Shown here: one piece after another, positions 9,670 to 19,311 of the stretch
Position numbering within the stretch: position 1 is the stretch's first letter
Layout of the letters: every line of letters begins with the position of its first letter
NCBI GenBank assembly: GCA_009789175.1
Contig: CP046867.1
Coordinates: 1-64,000 of the forward strand
Length of the DNA: 64,000 nt
From: Salinibaculum litoreum
Lineage (GTDB): Archaea > Halobacteriota > Halobacteria > Halobacteriales > Haloarculaceae
Direction: 5' to 3'
The notes under the pieces: model-generated
Told to the model about the DNA's origin: nothing
The model's database searches: none
The model's input: only the letters and a program-made list of their open reading frames with translations
Made by a program: the position numbers and the translations under genes

Positions 9670-11301
9670 TCAGTCGGCAGGTTGTGCATCTCGTGGCGAG
9701 GTGACGCCCGAGAGATTCGGTAGGTCGAGATCGACCCGACGGAGGAACTGAGCATTGATGGCGACGATAACCGTGCTCAGAGACATCAATAGCGCGCCGA
9801 CGGCAGGCGAGAGCAGTATCCCGATGGGAGCAAGGACGCCTGCTGCGAGCGGGAGTGCGAAGACGTTGTACCCGGCGGCCCAGATGAGGTTTTCCTTCCT
9901 CTTCCGGTAGCTTGCCTTACTCAGTTGGACGAGGCGGACGACGTCCATTGGATTGTTCTGGACGAGGATGATGTCCGCCGACTGGACGGCCACGTCTGTC
10001 CCACTGCCGATGGCGATCCCGATGTCCGCACGAGTCAGCGCCGGCGCGTCGTTGACGCCGTCGCCGACCATCCCGACGAGTTTGCCCTTATCTTGGAGCT
10101 CCTGGACTTTCGTATCCTTGTCCTTGGGGAGCACCTCCGCGAACACCGTGTCGATGCCCAGTTCGTCGGCGACGGCGGTAGCGACGTCCTGAGAGTCACC
10201 AGTTAGCATCGCCACCTCGATGCCGAGGTCGTGCAGGGCGTCGACGACCCGGTAGCTCTCCTCGCGGTTCACGTCGGCCATCGCGAAGGCGGCGATCAAC
10301 TCGCCCTCACGTACAAGGTACACGACGGTCTGGGCGTTCTGCCCGGCCTCGTCAGCGAACTCCGGAAGGTAAGCAGGGACCTCGCTCTCGAGTTGGGTCA
10401 GTAGGTTCGGCCCGCCGACGTACACCTCGTTCCCGTCGACGTCCGCTCGGACGCCCCTACCCTTGATCGCCTCGAAGTTGGCCGCGTCAGGAGCAGTGAG
10501 GTCCCGCTCGTCGGCTTCCTCACGGATGGCCCGGGCGATCATGTGCTCGGAGTCGCTCTCAACCGCGGCGGCGAGCGCGAGCGCGTCATCTTCGGCGACA
10601 CCGTCGACGGTTGCGATGTTGACGACGCCGTGTTCACCCTCGGTGAGCGTACCGGTCTTGTCGAAGATGATGGAGTCTAGACTCCGGGCCTGCTCCATCG
10701 CGACCCGGTCACGGACCAGCATCCCATTGCGAGCCGCCAGTGACGTGTTGATTGCGACGACGAGCGGAATCGCGAGTCCGAGGGCGTGTGGGCACGCGAT
10801 GACTAGGACAGTCACCACGCGTTCGATGACGGCCGCATCGAAGGTCGTCGCGACGGTCCACGCGACCTCAGTCACGACAGCAGCCCCGACAGCGACGTAG
10901 AACAGCCACCCGGCCGCCCGGTCTGCGAGAACTTGCGTCCGTGATTTGCCCTGCTGGGCCTCCTCGACGAGTCGCATAATGCCAGCGAGGGTCGTCTCCT
11001 CACCCGTTGCGCCGACACGAACACGAAGACTCCCGTTGCCGTTGACGGTCCCCCCGATTACCTCGTCACCGGGTTCCTTCGAGACGGGTTTAGATTCGCC
11101 GGTGATCATCGCCTCGTTGACATCGGAGTCACCCTCCTCGACGACGCCGTCGGCGGGGACGTTCGCGCCCGGCCGCACGAGGACGAGATCGCCTTCTGAA
11201 AGCTCGCTCACCGGGACTTCCTCAGTGTCGCCGTCCTCGGTAATCCGCTCGGCGGTGTCGGGCATCAACTTTGCCAACTCATCCAGCGCGGTAGAGGCCC
11301 G
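9670..11301 (-). pseudogene. CopB-type copper P-type ATPase, N-terminus missing
   Basis: The remaining 540 or so residues carry the actuator TGES loop, the CPH membrane motif (VIACPHALG) of the P1B-3 copper class, the phosphorylated Asp in DKTGTLTEG, and [10 protein letters not shown]. The metal-binding N-terminus and the first four membrane spans are absent: the coherent reading begins at [20 protein letters not shown], and in the same frame a stop lies a few codons upstream. Immediately upstream, and in another frame, is an ArdC-like fragment. The usual length is about 700-850 residues, so the pump is probably inactive. Confidence 0.85.
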
Positions 11302-11391
11302 GCGTCCCCGATCGCTTCAGTTTCGAGTTCGGGAAGCGGTTCGCCCTCGGTCTGAGAGACGTCGAACACCGGCGCAGGCTTGAACCCGAAA
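11302..11391 (-). pseudogene. ArdC-like antirestriction gene fragment
   Basis: On the minus strand one frame reads FGFKPAPVFDVSQTEGEPLP followed by ELETEAIGD, which resembles the VFDVSQTEG block in the N-terminal single-strand-DNA-binding domain of haloarchaeal ArdC-like proteins carried by plasmids. Only about 30 codons remain. They abut the truncated CopB gene, so a deletion or recombination joined two unrelated genes here. Confidence 0.5.
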
Positions 11392-11561
11392 CCTCCCGGT
11401 GAACGCCTGTGCCGCCCCAACCTGGCAGGGCCCTGTGACAGTGCTGATTGGTGTATCGGGAATTTAGTCAGACTCTGCCGTGGAGTGGCAAACGTGCAGA
11501 TAGCTAATCAACGGCGGTATCGAAACATATAGACCGATTTGTGGGAAAACGCATAGGAGGA

Positions 11562-11885
11562 ATGTCATGGCTCGTTCTCTTCGTCGCTGGCCTGTTCGAG
11601 ATCGCCTGGGCGATCGGCCTGGAGTATTCTGACGGACTCTCGGAACCGATCCCGACGGCGGGCACAGTCGCTGCGCTCATCATTAGTATGGTATTGCTCG
11701 CGCGAGCCGTCCAAGATCTGCCGATCGGGACTGCGTATGCTGTCTGGACGGGGATTGGCGCCGTAGGCACTGCCTCGCTCGGCATCGTCTTATTCGATGA
11801 ACCGGCGACGAGTTCCCGACTCCTGTTTATCTCCGTGATTATCTTTGGGATCGTCGGTCTCCACTTCGTCTCCGGCGGCCACTAA
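11562..11885 (+). CDS. SMR-family exporter, Gdx/SugE-like
   Basis: The 107-residue protein has four membrane helices and the essential Glu13 in FEIAWAIGLEYS. That wording is closer to the guanidinium exporters (Gdx, formerly SugE) than to EmrE-type drug pumps, though the substrate cannot be fixed from sequence. AGGAGG stands just before the ATG at 11562; an upstream GTG at 11541 would add residues without membrane character. I saw no guanidine riboswitch. Confidence 0.85.
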   Translation: MSWLVLFVAGLFEIAWAIGLEYSDGLSEPIPTAGTVAALIISMVLLARAVQDLPIGTAYAVWTGIGAVGTASLGIVLFDEPATSSRLLFISVIIFGIVGLHFVSGGH

Positions 11886-12356
11886 TGACGATTCACTAAT
11901 ATCGACCCGTTCGGTGTGTCTTTTTATCGGGGTTTATCCGAGCCTTTATTGCTCGGAACGTGAGCTGCGACGGCCACCGGTTTGTCGTCGCCACCGGTTC
12001 ACACCTGCTCGGAGACGGCATTCTCGCACCAAAAATCGGGTGTTTGATATTGCCCAGCCCCCCGGATCGGACGCACGAACGACTAGTCAGGACCGAAAGT
12101 AACGTACTCGGAACTGCATCCCTGAAGGAGTGGAGAGTTGTCGACCGAAAGGCAGTCAGTAAGCCGATCGACGGCCGGTTCCGTTTCTGTCCCCGAGGAT
12201 CCGGTAGTGTATATATGACACGATCGTTGTCATATGGCTACAAGTATACAATCCAGTATCAGAGTAAAAACGCAGATATTGTTGTTGACTGGACGCCTAC
12301 TGGCCATTGCCGCGGAGTCAATGCTCTATTAAGGGCGGATTACAGTTTGCCGACGA
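11886..12356. other. Intergenic region before the catabolic island
   Basis: No gene is convincing here. The region holds the palindrome at 12213-12235 and, near 12327, a TATTAAG box about 28 bases before the ATG of the next gene, consistent with a leaderless transcript. Confidence 0.5.
12213..12235. promoter_or_regulatory. Palindromic operator candidate
   Basis: ATATGACA and TGTCATAT form perfect 8-base arms around a 7-base spacer. The site lies about 120 bases before the ornithine-cyclodeaminase-like gene and about 95 bases upstream of its TATA-like box. Confidence 0.4.
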
Positions 12357-13310
12357 ATGCAGACGCAGCTGCTTGACTGCGAGAATGTGGCCAACGCTAA
12401 GATGGCGGAGGTCGCCCCGGCGATTCGGGCTGCTTTTGCGGCTTACGAACGGGGCGACACGATCATGCCAGCGCAGTCCTACATCGAACTCGCCGAGTAC
12501 AACGCGACTTCTGGTCGATGCCCGCGTACGTCAACACGCGATCGAGCGACGTGCCGGGCGACTGGGACGCCGCGGGCATCAAGTGGGTGAACGTCCACCG
12601 GACAACTCCGCCGACCACGGCCTGCCGACGGTGATGAGGACAATGATCTACTCCGGCCCCGAGACGGCGTTCCCGCTCGCCGTCATGGACGGGACCGAAC
12701 TGACGCGCCAGCGCACCGGCGCGGCGGCGGCGGTCGCACCCGACTACCTCGCGGTCGAGGACGCGACCTCGCTGGGAATCGTCGGTGCGGGCGTCCAGTC
12801 GTACACGCAACTGGAGGCGATCGCGGAGGTTCGACCCATCGAGGAGGCCGTGGTTATCGATGTCGACGAGGAAGCGAGCGAGGCGTTCGGCGACCGTTTC
12901 GACGTTCGAGGCAGTTCGTCCACCGAGGCAGGTTCCTGCGACGTGCTCTCGCGGTCACCCCGTCGACGATCCGATCGTCGACCGCGAGGAGGTCGGCGAG
13001 TACACTCACGCAACGCGATGAGGGCTGACGCTGCCGGCAAACAGGTACTCGACCCCCGGATTTTGTCCGGTGCTAAGCTCATCATCGACGACTACGAGCG
13101 GTCACCCATTCCGGCGAGATCACTGTCCACTGGAGCGAGGGGACGGTCGACGATGCCGACCTCCACGGGGAGATCGGTACGATCGTCACTGACGCGATCG
13201 AGGGCCGGACGGCCGACGACGGGGTCACGGTGTTCGACTCGACCGGGCTGGCGATCCAGGATATAGCTACTGCACACGTCGTGTACAAGCGCACTTACGC
13301 GGACGACTGA
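12357..13310 (+). pseudogene. Ornithine cyclodeaminase/mu-crystallin family protein, six frameshifts
   Basis: Joined frames give a family protein of about 319 residues: an N-terminal part (AAFAAYERGDTIMPAQSYIEL), the substrate loop with GLPTVM, the Rossmann motif LGIVGAGVQSYTQLEA, then ADAAGKQVLDPRIL and the C-terminal DSTGLAIQDIATAHVVYKR. Relatives convert ornithine to proline or reduce ketimines such as pyrroline-2-carboxylate. Frames change near 12504, 12598, 12952, 12969, 13010 and 13105; each is restored by exactly one added base. With no internal stop left after repair, consensus error is a real alternative to decay. Confidence 0.8.
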
Positions 13311-13406
13311 GGGACCGGATTTGATCTGCTCGGGCTAAATTGACGGGAGAGTCGGATTTCGGCTATCACCAAGGTTTTTGTCCTATTCCCCGAGAGTACG
13401 GACGCA

Positions 13407-14191
13407 ATGGACCTACAGATCGGCGGTAACGTAGCGTTAGTAACAGCATCGTCGAGCGGACTGGGGAAGGCGTCCGCGACGGCGCTCGCCCGCGAGGGGG
13501 TAAACGTCGTCATCAACGGGCGCGACGAGGACCGACTCGCCGAGGCGAAAGCGGAGATCGAACCCGTCGCGGACGGTGAGGTCGTCGCGTGTCCGGGCGA
13601 CCTCACTGACGAGGACGACGTCGCGGCGCTCGTGGAGATGACGGTCGACGAGTTCGGCGGCCTGGACCATCTCGTCACCAGCGCGGGCGGTCCCCCCTCA
13701 GGGCCATTCTCCGAGACCGACGACGAGGACTGGTACCGGGCGTACGACCTGCTCGTGATGAGCGTCGTCCGTCTCGCCCGGGAGGCCGAACCTCACCTCC
13801 GCGAAGGTGAGGGGACGATCGTGAACATCACGTCCCGAAGCGTGAAGGAGGCGATCGATAACCTCGTGCTGTCGAACTCGGTGCGGATGAGCGTCATCGG
13901 CCTCGAGAAGACGCTCTCCAAGGAGTTCGCACCGGACGTGCGGGCGAACGCGGTACTCCCCGGTCCTCACGAGACCGAACGAATCGAGGACCTCGTCGAT
14001 CAGGCCGTGGAACGCGGCGACTACGACACCTACGAAGAGGGGATCGACGACTGGGCGAGCAACCCGCTCGACCGCGTCGGCGACCCGATGGAGCTCGGCA
14101 ACACCGTCGCGTTTCTCTCCTCGCCAAGTCGGGGTTCATCAACGGCGAGAGCGTCCTGATCGACGGCGGATCCACGGGGGCAAACCTATGA
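13407..14191 (+). pseudogene. Short-chain dehydrogenase/reductase, atypical active site, one frameshift
   Basis: The protein has the cofactor motif TASSSGLG and the SAGGPPSG and NITSRS segments of SDR enzymes, but the usual Tyr-x3-Lys is replaced by SNSVR in LVLSNSVRMSVIG, a variant seen in one SDR branch. The frame is lost in the GGGG run at 14131; one more G yields GFINGESVLIDGGSTGANL, the normal C-terminus, and 261 residues. Its stop then overlaps the cupin ATG (ATGA at 14188), which supports the repaired reading. Substrate unknown. Confidence 0.8.
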
Positions 14192-14538
14192 AGCCGGTCC
14201 CGTTCGACGACGCGGATGCGTACGAGCCCGAAGAGGGCTGGCAACGGGTATCGCTGGCCGGCAGCGACCAGTTCTCTTTCGAGTGGTTCGAAAAGCCGCC
14301 GGGACACAGCTCCCCGATGCACCACCACGAGAACGAGCAGGTCTGTGTCTGCCTCCAGGGCGAACTGACGGTCGTCACCGAGGACGAGGAGTCGCTCACC
14401 CTCGGGCGGTACGACTCGGCGCTGCTGGAGTCCGACGAACCCCACAAGGTCGAGAACACCGGCGACGAGCGGGCCGTCGGCCTCGACGTGTTCGCGCCAG
14501 GGCGCTCATTCGATTACTGGACCGACCGGGAGGACTGA
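14188..14538 (+). CDS. Small cupin-domain protein
   Basis: The 116-residue protein is one cupin barrel. The metal-binding motif is visible as HHHENEQ within PMHHHENEQVCVCLQGEL and the second motif as DSALLESDEPHKVENTG. Small cupins serve as isomerases, dioxygenases or ligand sensors; the reaction here is unknown. It overlaps the SDR by four bases and precedes the FAH gene by two, so the three are likely one operon. Confidence 0.82.
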   Translation: MKPVPFDDADAYEPEEGWQRVSLAGSDQFSFEWFEKPPGHSSPMHHHENEQVCVCLQGELTVVTEDEESLTLGRYDSALLESDEPHKVENTGDERAVGLDVFAPGRSFDYWTDRED

Positions 14539-14540
14539 CT

Positions 14541-15362
14541 GTGCGGTATCTTGCACGGACCGCGGACGGCCGACCGCTGCTCGGCGACGACGTGGGGTTC
14601 GTTCCCCTGTCGGCCGTAGCTCCCAGTCTCGATACTGTTCGCGACGCACTTTCGCAGGCCGCTATTGGGACGCTGCCGGCGGTCGACGCCGCGTCCGCCC
14701 CCCGGATCGATCCCGAGCACGTCCGATTCGGACCGCCGCTCGACCGGTTCGGGAAGCTCTGGGGGATCGGCCTGAACTACGCCGAACACGCCGGCGACCT
14801 GGACGAGAACCGCCCCGACGAGCCGGCGAGTTTCATGAAGCCGAACAGCGCCCTTGCCGGGCCGGGCGGTCCGATCCGGCTCCCGCCGGTTGAGCGAACC
14901 GAGCGCGTCACGGCCGAGGCCGAACTCGCGATGGTGATGGGCCGCGAGTGCCGCTCCGTCGGCAAGAGCGAGGTCGAAAACTTGGTCGCCGGCTACCTTC
15001 CCGTCATCGACATGACGGCGGAGGACATCCTTCAGCGGAACCCGCGGTTTCTCACTCGGGCCAAGAGCTTCGACTCGTTCCTCGTCGTCGGTCCCGCCAT
15101 CGCAGTCCCCGACGACCCGCTCGATCTCGAGTCTCTGACGGTCAAAACGATCGTCAACGGTCGCGTCGCGGCCGAGAACGAGATCCGAAACATGCTGTTC
15201 TCGCCCGCGGAGATCGTCTCGTTCCACTCGGACGTGATGACGCTCCGACCGGGCGACCTCTTCAGCACGGGGACGCCGGGCGCAGAGCCGATCGAGCCGG
15301 ACGACCGCGTCCGCGCGAGCGTCGAGCGGATCGGCTCCGTCGAGGCTCCGGTCGTCCGGTGA
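14541..15362 (+). CDS. Fumarylacetoacetate hydrolase family protein
   Basis: The 273-residue protein starts at a GTG two bases after the cupin stop. It shows the FAH core: LWGIGLNYAEHAGD, FMKPNSALAGPG, TAEAELAMVMGREC with metal-binding Glu residues, and LRPGDLFSTGTPG near the end. Family members hydrolyse carbon-carbon bonds of acylpyruvates or hydrate 2-oxo acids in aromatic and sugar-acid breakdown. The position after SDR and cupin suggests a 2-oxo-acid intermediate. Confidence 0.88.
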   Translation: MRYLARTADGRPLLGDDVGFVPLSAVAPSLDTVRDALSQAAIGTLPAVDAASAPRIDPEHVRFGPPLDRFGKLWGIGLNYAEHAGDLDENRPDEPASFMKPNSALAGPGGPIRLPPVERTERVTAEAELAMVMGRECRSVGKSEVENLVAGYLPVIDMTAEDILQRNPRFLTRAKSFDSFLVVGPAIAVPDDPLDLESLTVKTIVNGRVAAENEIRNMLFSPAEIVSFHSDVMTLRPGDLFSTGTPGAEPIEPDDRVRASVERIGSVEAPVVR

Positions 15363-15421
15363 CCGGCGACCGTCAGGTCCCCGGACGAAAGGTTTAGTCG
15401 CTCCGGCGAGACCGGCAGTAC

Positions 15422-16599
15422 ATGGCCCGACGGCTCCGCTGCTACGACTGCGGCAACGCGTACGACTGCAAGGACCGAACCCGCTGCTCGTGCGGCGAAC
15501 CGCTCTGGTTCGACGTCGACGCGGCCGGGTTCGAGTGGCCGAACGAGCCCCGGTCGGCCGGAATGTGGCGTTACCGCGACGTACTCCCGGTTCGGAACGG
15601 AGACGGGCCGGTACCCGGACCGACACCGCTCGTGCGCGCCGACCGGCTGGACGAGTACGCCGGCTGCCGCCTCTCGCTGAAGCACGAGGGCGTGAACCCC
15701 ACGGGGAGCTTCAAGGACCGGGGCACCGCGGTCGGCGTCGCCGCCGCTGTCGACGCCGGCGACGAGTGGATCGGCACGGTCTCGCACGGGAACATGGCGC
15801 TGAGTACGAGCGCCTACGCCGCCGCTGCCGGCCTCGATTGTGCGGTGTTCGTGCCGGCGGACACGCCGCCCGAGCGCCTCAAACTGATCGCCCGCCACGA
15901 CCCGTGCATCTTCAGGGTCGACGGCGACTACGGACAGTTGTACGCCGATACGCTCGACTTAGACACGGAGGTCACCTTCGTCAACTCCGACACCCCGCTA
16001 CGCGTCGCCGGACAGAAGACCATCGCCTACGAGATCTCGAACGCACGGCCCCGTCCGCCCCCGACGCGATCGCGCTCCCAGTCAGCAGTGGCGGCCACGC
16101 GAGCGCGGTTTGGAAGGCGCTGCGCGAACTCGAGACGGCGGGCCTGATCGATAGCATCCCCCGGCTCTACTTCGTCCAGGCCGCCGCCTGCGATCCCGTC
16201 GCGACGGCGTACCGCGAGGAACGCAAAGACGTGACGCCGGTGACCGCCGACGAGACGATCGCCGTCTCTATCGCGAACGGCGATCCACCGAGCGGGACCC
16301 GTGCGCTAGCAGCGGCTCGATCGACCGGCGGGGCGGTCGTCTCCGTCCCGGACGGGGAAACCCGCGCCGCGATGGAACGGCTTGCGTCGGCTGTCGGCAT
16401 CTCGGTCGAACCCTCGAGCGCCGTCGCCCTCGCCGGCGTTCGGGTGCTGTCCCGCCGGGGAGAGGTCGACGCCGCCGACGAGGTCGTGACGGTCCTGACG
16501 GGGTCGGGGTACAAGGAGCGGTACGGAGCCGACGCTGACGCCCGGCGGATCGACATTGACGCACTCGGGGACGAACTGGCGGACACTGTCGATCCCTGA
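15422..16599 (+). pseudogene. Threonine synthase-like PLP enzyme, one frameshift
   Basis: An N-terminal zinc ribbon (CYDCGNAYDC with CSCGEP) is followed by the fold-type II PLP domain, where the Schiff-base lysine lies in NPTGSFKDRG. The frame changes near 16050; the continuation DAIALPVSSGGHASAVWKAL includes the glycine-rich phosphate loop and runs to 16599. One added base restores 392 residues, about the family length. True threonine synthase is usually encoded elsewhere, so this copy may eliminate or exchange a related substrate such as a phosphorylated or D-configured amino acid; that is inference. Confidence 0.8.
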
Positions 16600-16713
16600 G
16601 GCTGTACCGCCGTGGGCGCTACCTCGCCGCGTCCCTCGTAGGGACGATTACAGCACCTTGACGGCGGCTCCGTTTCGCGGGCGCAGTTGCGGCCGGCGTC
16701 GGTTCCGCACGGG

Positions 16714-17769
16714 TTACAGTTCGGGAGTGACTCCGTGTCCAGGTCCGTCGATCGGGATCTCCGGTCCTGCTCCGGTAGCGACCACGTCCTCCGCGAGGAG
16801 CTGGTTTCCGTCCAGGTCGATGTAGTTCACTCCCCCAACGCCGGCGACGAGGTGGGCGCTGGCGTGGATGCCGATCGCGCTCTCCAGCATGCAACCGATC
16901 ATCCGTTCCATGTTCGCCGTCTCGGCGACCGTCAGCACCTTCTCGCCGTCAAGCAACCCGGACTTCGCCGGTTTCATGTTGACGACATCCGCGGCGTCGT
17001 CGCGAGCGATCCGAAGCGCGTCCGCCGGGGTGAAGACGGACTCGTCGGCCGCGATGGGCACGTCGGTTCGCTCCCGTAGCTGGGCCAGCCCCCGGACATC
17101 GCGTTTCGGGATCGGCTGCTCGATCAGTTCGAGCCGGATACCGTGCTCTTCCGCCCGCCGGGCGAACCGAGCCGTCTCCGGGATCGTCCACCCCTGGTTG
17201 GCATCGATCTTCAGGAGCGCGTCGGGCGCGGCGTCCCGAACGCTTCGGACGCGATCGAAGTCGCGTTCGAGGTCGGTCCCGGTTTTGATCTTGAGGTGTG
17301 TGAACCCGTCCGCGGCCGCGGCCTCCGCCCGCTCGGCGGCCGACGACGGGTCGGCGATCGGTATCGTGTAGTCCGTCTCGACGGAGCGACAGACCCCGCC
17401 GAACAATTCCGCCATCGGTATGCCCCGTTCGCGACAGTACGCGTCGAGAACGGCCGTTTCGACGCCGAACAGGGTCGTCGTCATCCCCGGAACCGAATCG
17501 CGGACAGTCGCGAGCGTCGAACGGTAATCCTTCAGAGACTGTCCCTCCAAGTAATCGGCTACGTCCCGCACCGTCGCGAGAACAGCGGCCTGCGTTTCGC
17601 CGGTTACCCGGGGCGTCGGTGACGCTTCGCCGTATCCGACGGTTCCGGAATCCGTTTCGACTGTCACGAGAACGTTGGTCGCCGATTCCTGGACGCCTAA
17701 CGCGATCTCGAACGGGTGCTCCAGTGCGAGGTCGAGTCGTCGAGCTGAGACGTTCGCTATCCGTTCCAT
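16714..17769 (-). CDS. dgcA: Dipeptide epimerase family, probable N-acetyl-D-glutamate racemase DgcA
   Basis: This enolase-superfamily enzyme has the KIK catalytic pair (K160, K162), metal ligands D189, E217 and D242, and the second lysine in NMKPAKSG (K266). Close families are L-Ala-D/L-Glu epimerase and DgcA, which racemises N-acetyl-D-glutamate to the L form. DgcA is preferred because a DgcN gene lies 4 kb away. The ATG at 17769 is chosen over one eight codons upstream because AGGAGG stands seven bases before it. It is divergent from the amidohydrolase gene. Confidence 0.8.
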   Translation of the reverse strand: MERIANVSARRLDLALEHPFEIALGVQESATNVLVTVETDSGTVGYGEASPTPRVTGETQAAVLATVRDVADYLEGQSLKDYRSTLATVRDSVPGMTTTLFGVETAVLDAYCRERGIPMAELFGGVCRSVETDYTIPIADPSSAAERAEAAAADGFTHLKIKTGTDLERDFDRVRSVRDAAPDALLKIDANQGWTIPETARFARRAEEHGIRLELIEQPIPKRDVRGLAQLRERTDVPIAADESVFTPADALRIARDDAADVVNMKPAKSGLLDGEKVLTVAETANMERMIGCMLESAIGIHASAHLVAGVGGVNYIDLDGNQLLAEDVVATGAGPEIPIDGPGHGVTPEL

Positions 17770-17929
17770 CGATATTCCTCCTTGCGTGGACAACTACCGA
17801 CCTACATAAAACCGTTTTGTCCGATCGCCGTCTCACGCCTTCAGATATCCCTGCGAAAGATATAAAAATTACACCAGTTCAACCCGGATTAGTGCGGAAC
17901 GCTTTTGATAATTTGGCAAGAGCCTAAGT
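17770..17929. promoter_or_regulatory. Divergent promoter region, dgcA and amidohydrolase
   Basis: The 160-base gap between two outward-reading genes has AT-rich, TATA-like stretches near 17810 (for dgcA) and 17865-17905 (for the amidohydrolase). No clear long palindrome was seen. Confidence 0.4.
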
Positions 17930-19252
17930 ATGGAGAAGAATACCATGACAGACCCGGAGATCGTAATTAGGGACGCGTACCTTGCGGACAGGGACAGTAC
18001 TCAAGACATCGCTATCAGAGGTGACCGGATACGGACGATCGCCGACACGATCGGCGACGAAGGCGTGACGGAAATCGACGCCGACGGCAACATCGTCGCG
18101 CCGGGGTTCGTCGACAGTCATATCCACATGGACCAGGCCTTCAGCGCGGAGGGAGAGCGATATCCCAAGTTCAACGACCAGGGCGGAGACCGCGACGAGA
18201 TCACGACTCGGGCGCTGAAATACTACGACAACACCACGTGGGACGAGGTCGAGGACCGAGCGGTACGCCTCGGAAAACTGGCTGCCTCGAAGGGGTCGCT
18301 CTACATGCGGACCCACGTCAACATCATGGAGGAGATCGGGCTGGATTCCCTCGAGGCGATGCTGTCCGCGCGCGACCGCCTCGAGGACATCATTAACGTC
18401 GAGATCATTCTCCTCACGACTAACGGCGTTCTGAACGACGGCGAAGCAGAGGACCTGGTGAACGAGGGGCTCCGACTCGGCGGGGACGTCGTCGGTGGCA
18501 CCGACCCCGCGTCGATGAACAACGACGTGGAGCAGACGATCGACACGTGGCTCGACATCGCCGCGAAGCACGACGCGGAAGTGGACGCGCACATCCACGA
18601 CCCCAGCACCCTCGGGATGTACGTGATGAACCGCCTCGCCGAGAAGACGATCGAACACGGGTACGAGGGGAACGTGACGGCGAGCCACGCGTACGGGCTC
18701 GCCGGGGTTTCCGGGAAGACGAAAGGCGACCTCAGCGAACCCGGGTTCCGGGACGGCGACCTGAAGGTGTTCAAGGGCGGCGACCTGGAGGAGGTCATCC
18801 CGACGTTCAAGGAGAGCGGCCTCAAGTTCGTCTCCTGCCATCCCGGTTCCCGGCCGGGCATGCCGATCCCTCAGTTCCAGAACGAGGGTATCCCGATGGC
18901 CTGGGGGTCGGACAACATCCAGGACTTCGTCAACCGCCACACGAAACCGAGCGCGCTACAGGGCTCTCTCGTGAACGCGTTCAAGCTGGACTACAACCTG
19001 TACTCGTTCGCGACGAATCAGGGGCTGGAGTATCTCTGGAACATGGTTACCGAGGACGGGGCTAAAGTGTTCGATATCGAGGACGAGTACGGGATCGAGG
19101 AGGGGAACCCGGCGAACCTGGTCGTTCTCGACGCGCTCTCCCCCCAGTGGGCCATCATCAACCAGGCCGACAGGGAGTACGTCATCAAGGACGGGGACGT
19201 GATCGTCGAGGACAACGAGATCGTGCCGGAGAAGGACCCGCTCGCCACCTAA
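17930..19252 (+). CDS. Amidohydrolase, cytosine deaminase-like (paralogue 1)
   Basis: The 440-residue protein has the amidohydrolase order: N-terminal beta domain, metal motif SHIHMDQAF, a histidine in DAHIHDPSTLG, another in TASHAYGLAG, and the Asp of WGSDNIQDF. SHIHMDQ is the form seen in cytosine/isoguanine-type deaminases, so ring or amidine deamination is likely. It begins MEKNTMTDPE; the ATG five codons later is also possible. A related gene lies at 28327-29643, sharing EEGNPA-LVVLD and SPQWA near the C-terminus. Confidence 0.85.
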   Translation: MEKNTMTDPEIVIRDAYLADRDSTQDIAIRGDRIRTIADTIGDEGVTEIDADGNIVAPGFVDSHIHMDQAFSAEGERYPKFNDQGGDRDEITTRALKYYDNTTWDEVEDRAVRLGKLAASKGSLYMRTHVNIMEEIGLDSLEAMLSARDRLEDIINVEIILLTTNGVLNDGEAEDLVNEGLRLGGDVVGGTDPASMNNDVEQTIDTWLDIAAKHDAEVDAHIHDPSTLGMYVMNRLAEKTIEHGYEGNVTASHAYGLAGVSGKTKGDLSEPGFRDGDLKVFKGGDLEEVIPTFKESGLKFVSCHPGSRPGMPIPQFQNEGIPMAWGSDNIQDFVNRHTKPSALQGSLVNAFKLDYNLYSFATNQGLEYLWNMVTEDGAKVFDIEDEYGIEEGNPANLVVLDALSPQWAIINQADREYVIKDGDVIVEDNEIVPEKDPLAT

Positions 19253-19311
19253 GTCGTCCGACCGACCCAGGGAGAAACCTCTTTAACCCCATCGCGAATG
19301 GTGGGAACCAT

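Noticed and set aside
11400-11561. Guanidine riboswitch before the SMR gene
   Set aside because: I found none of the conserved loops of the known guanidine riboswitch classes in this leader.
11960-12376. Plus-strand open frame of 138 codons
   Set aside because: It runs across the operator and promoter of the next gene and has no recognisable motif.
14514-15626. Long minus-strand open frame of 370 codons
   Set aside because: It is a shadow of the FAH and threonine-synthase-like genes; composition is Arg/Gly-rich without any motif, as expected in GC-rich antisense frames.
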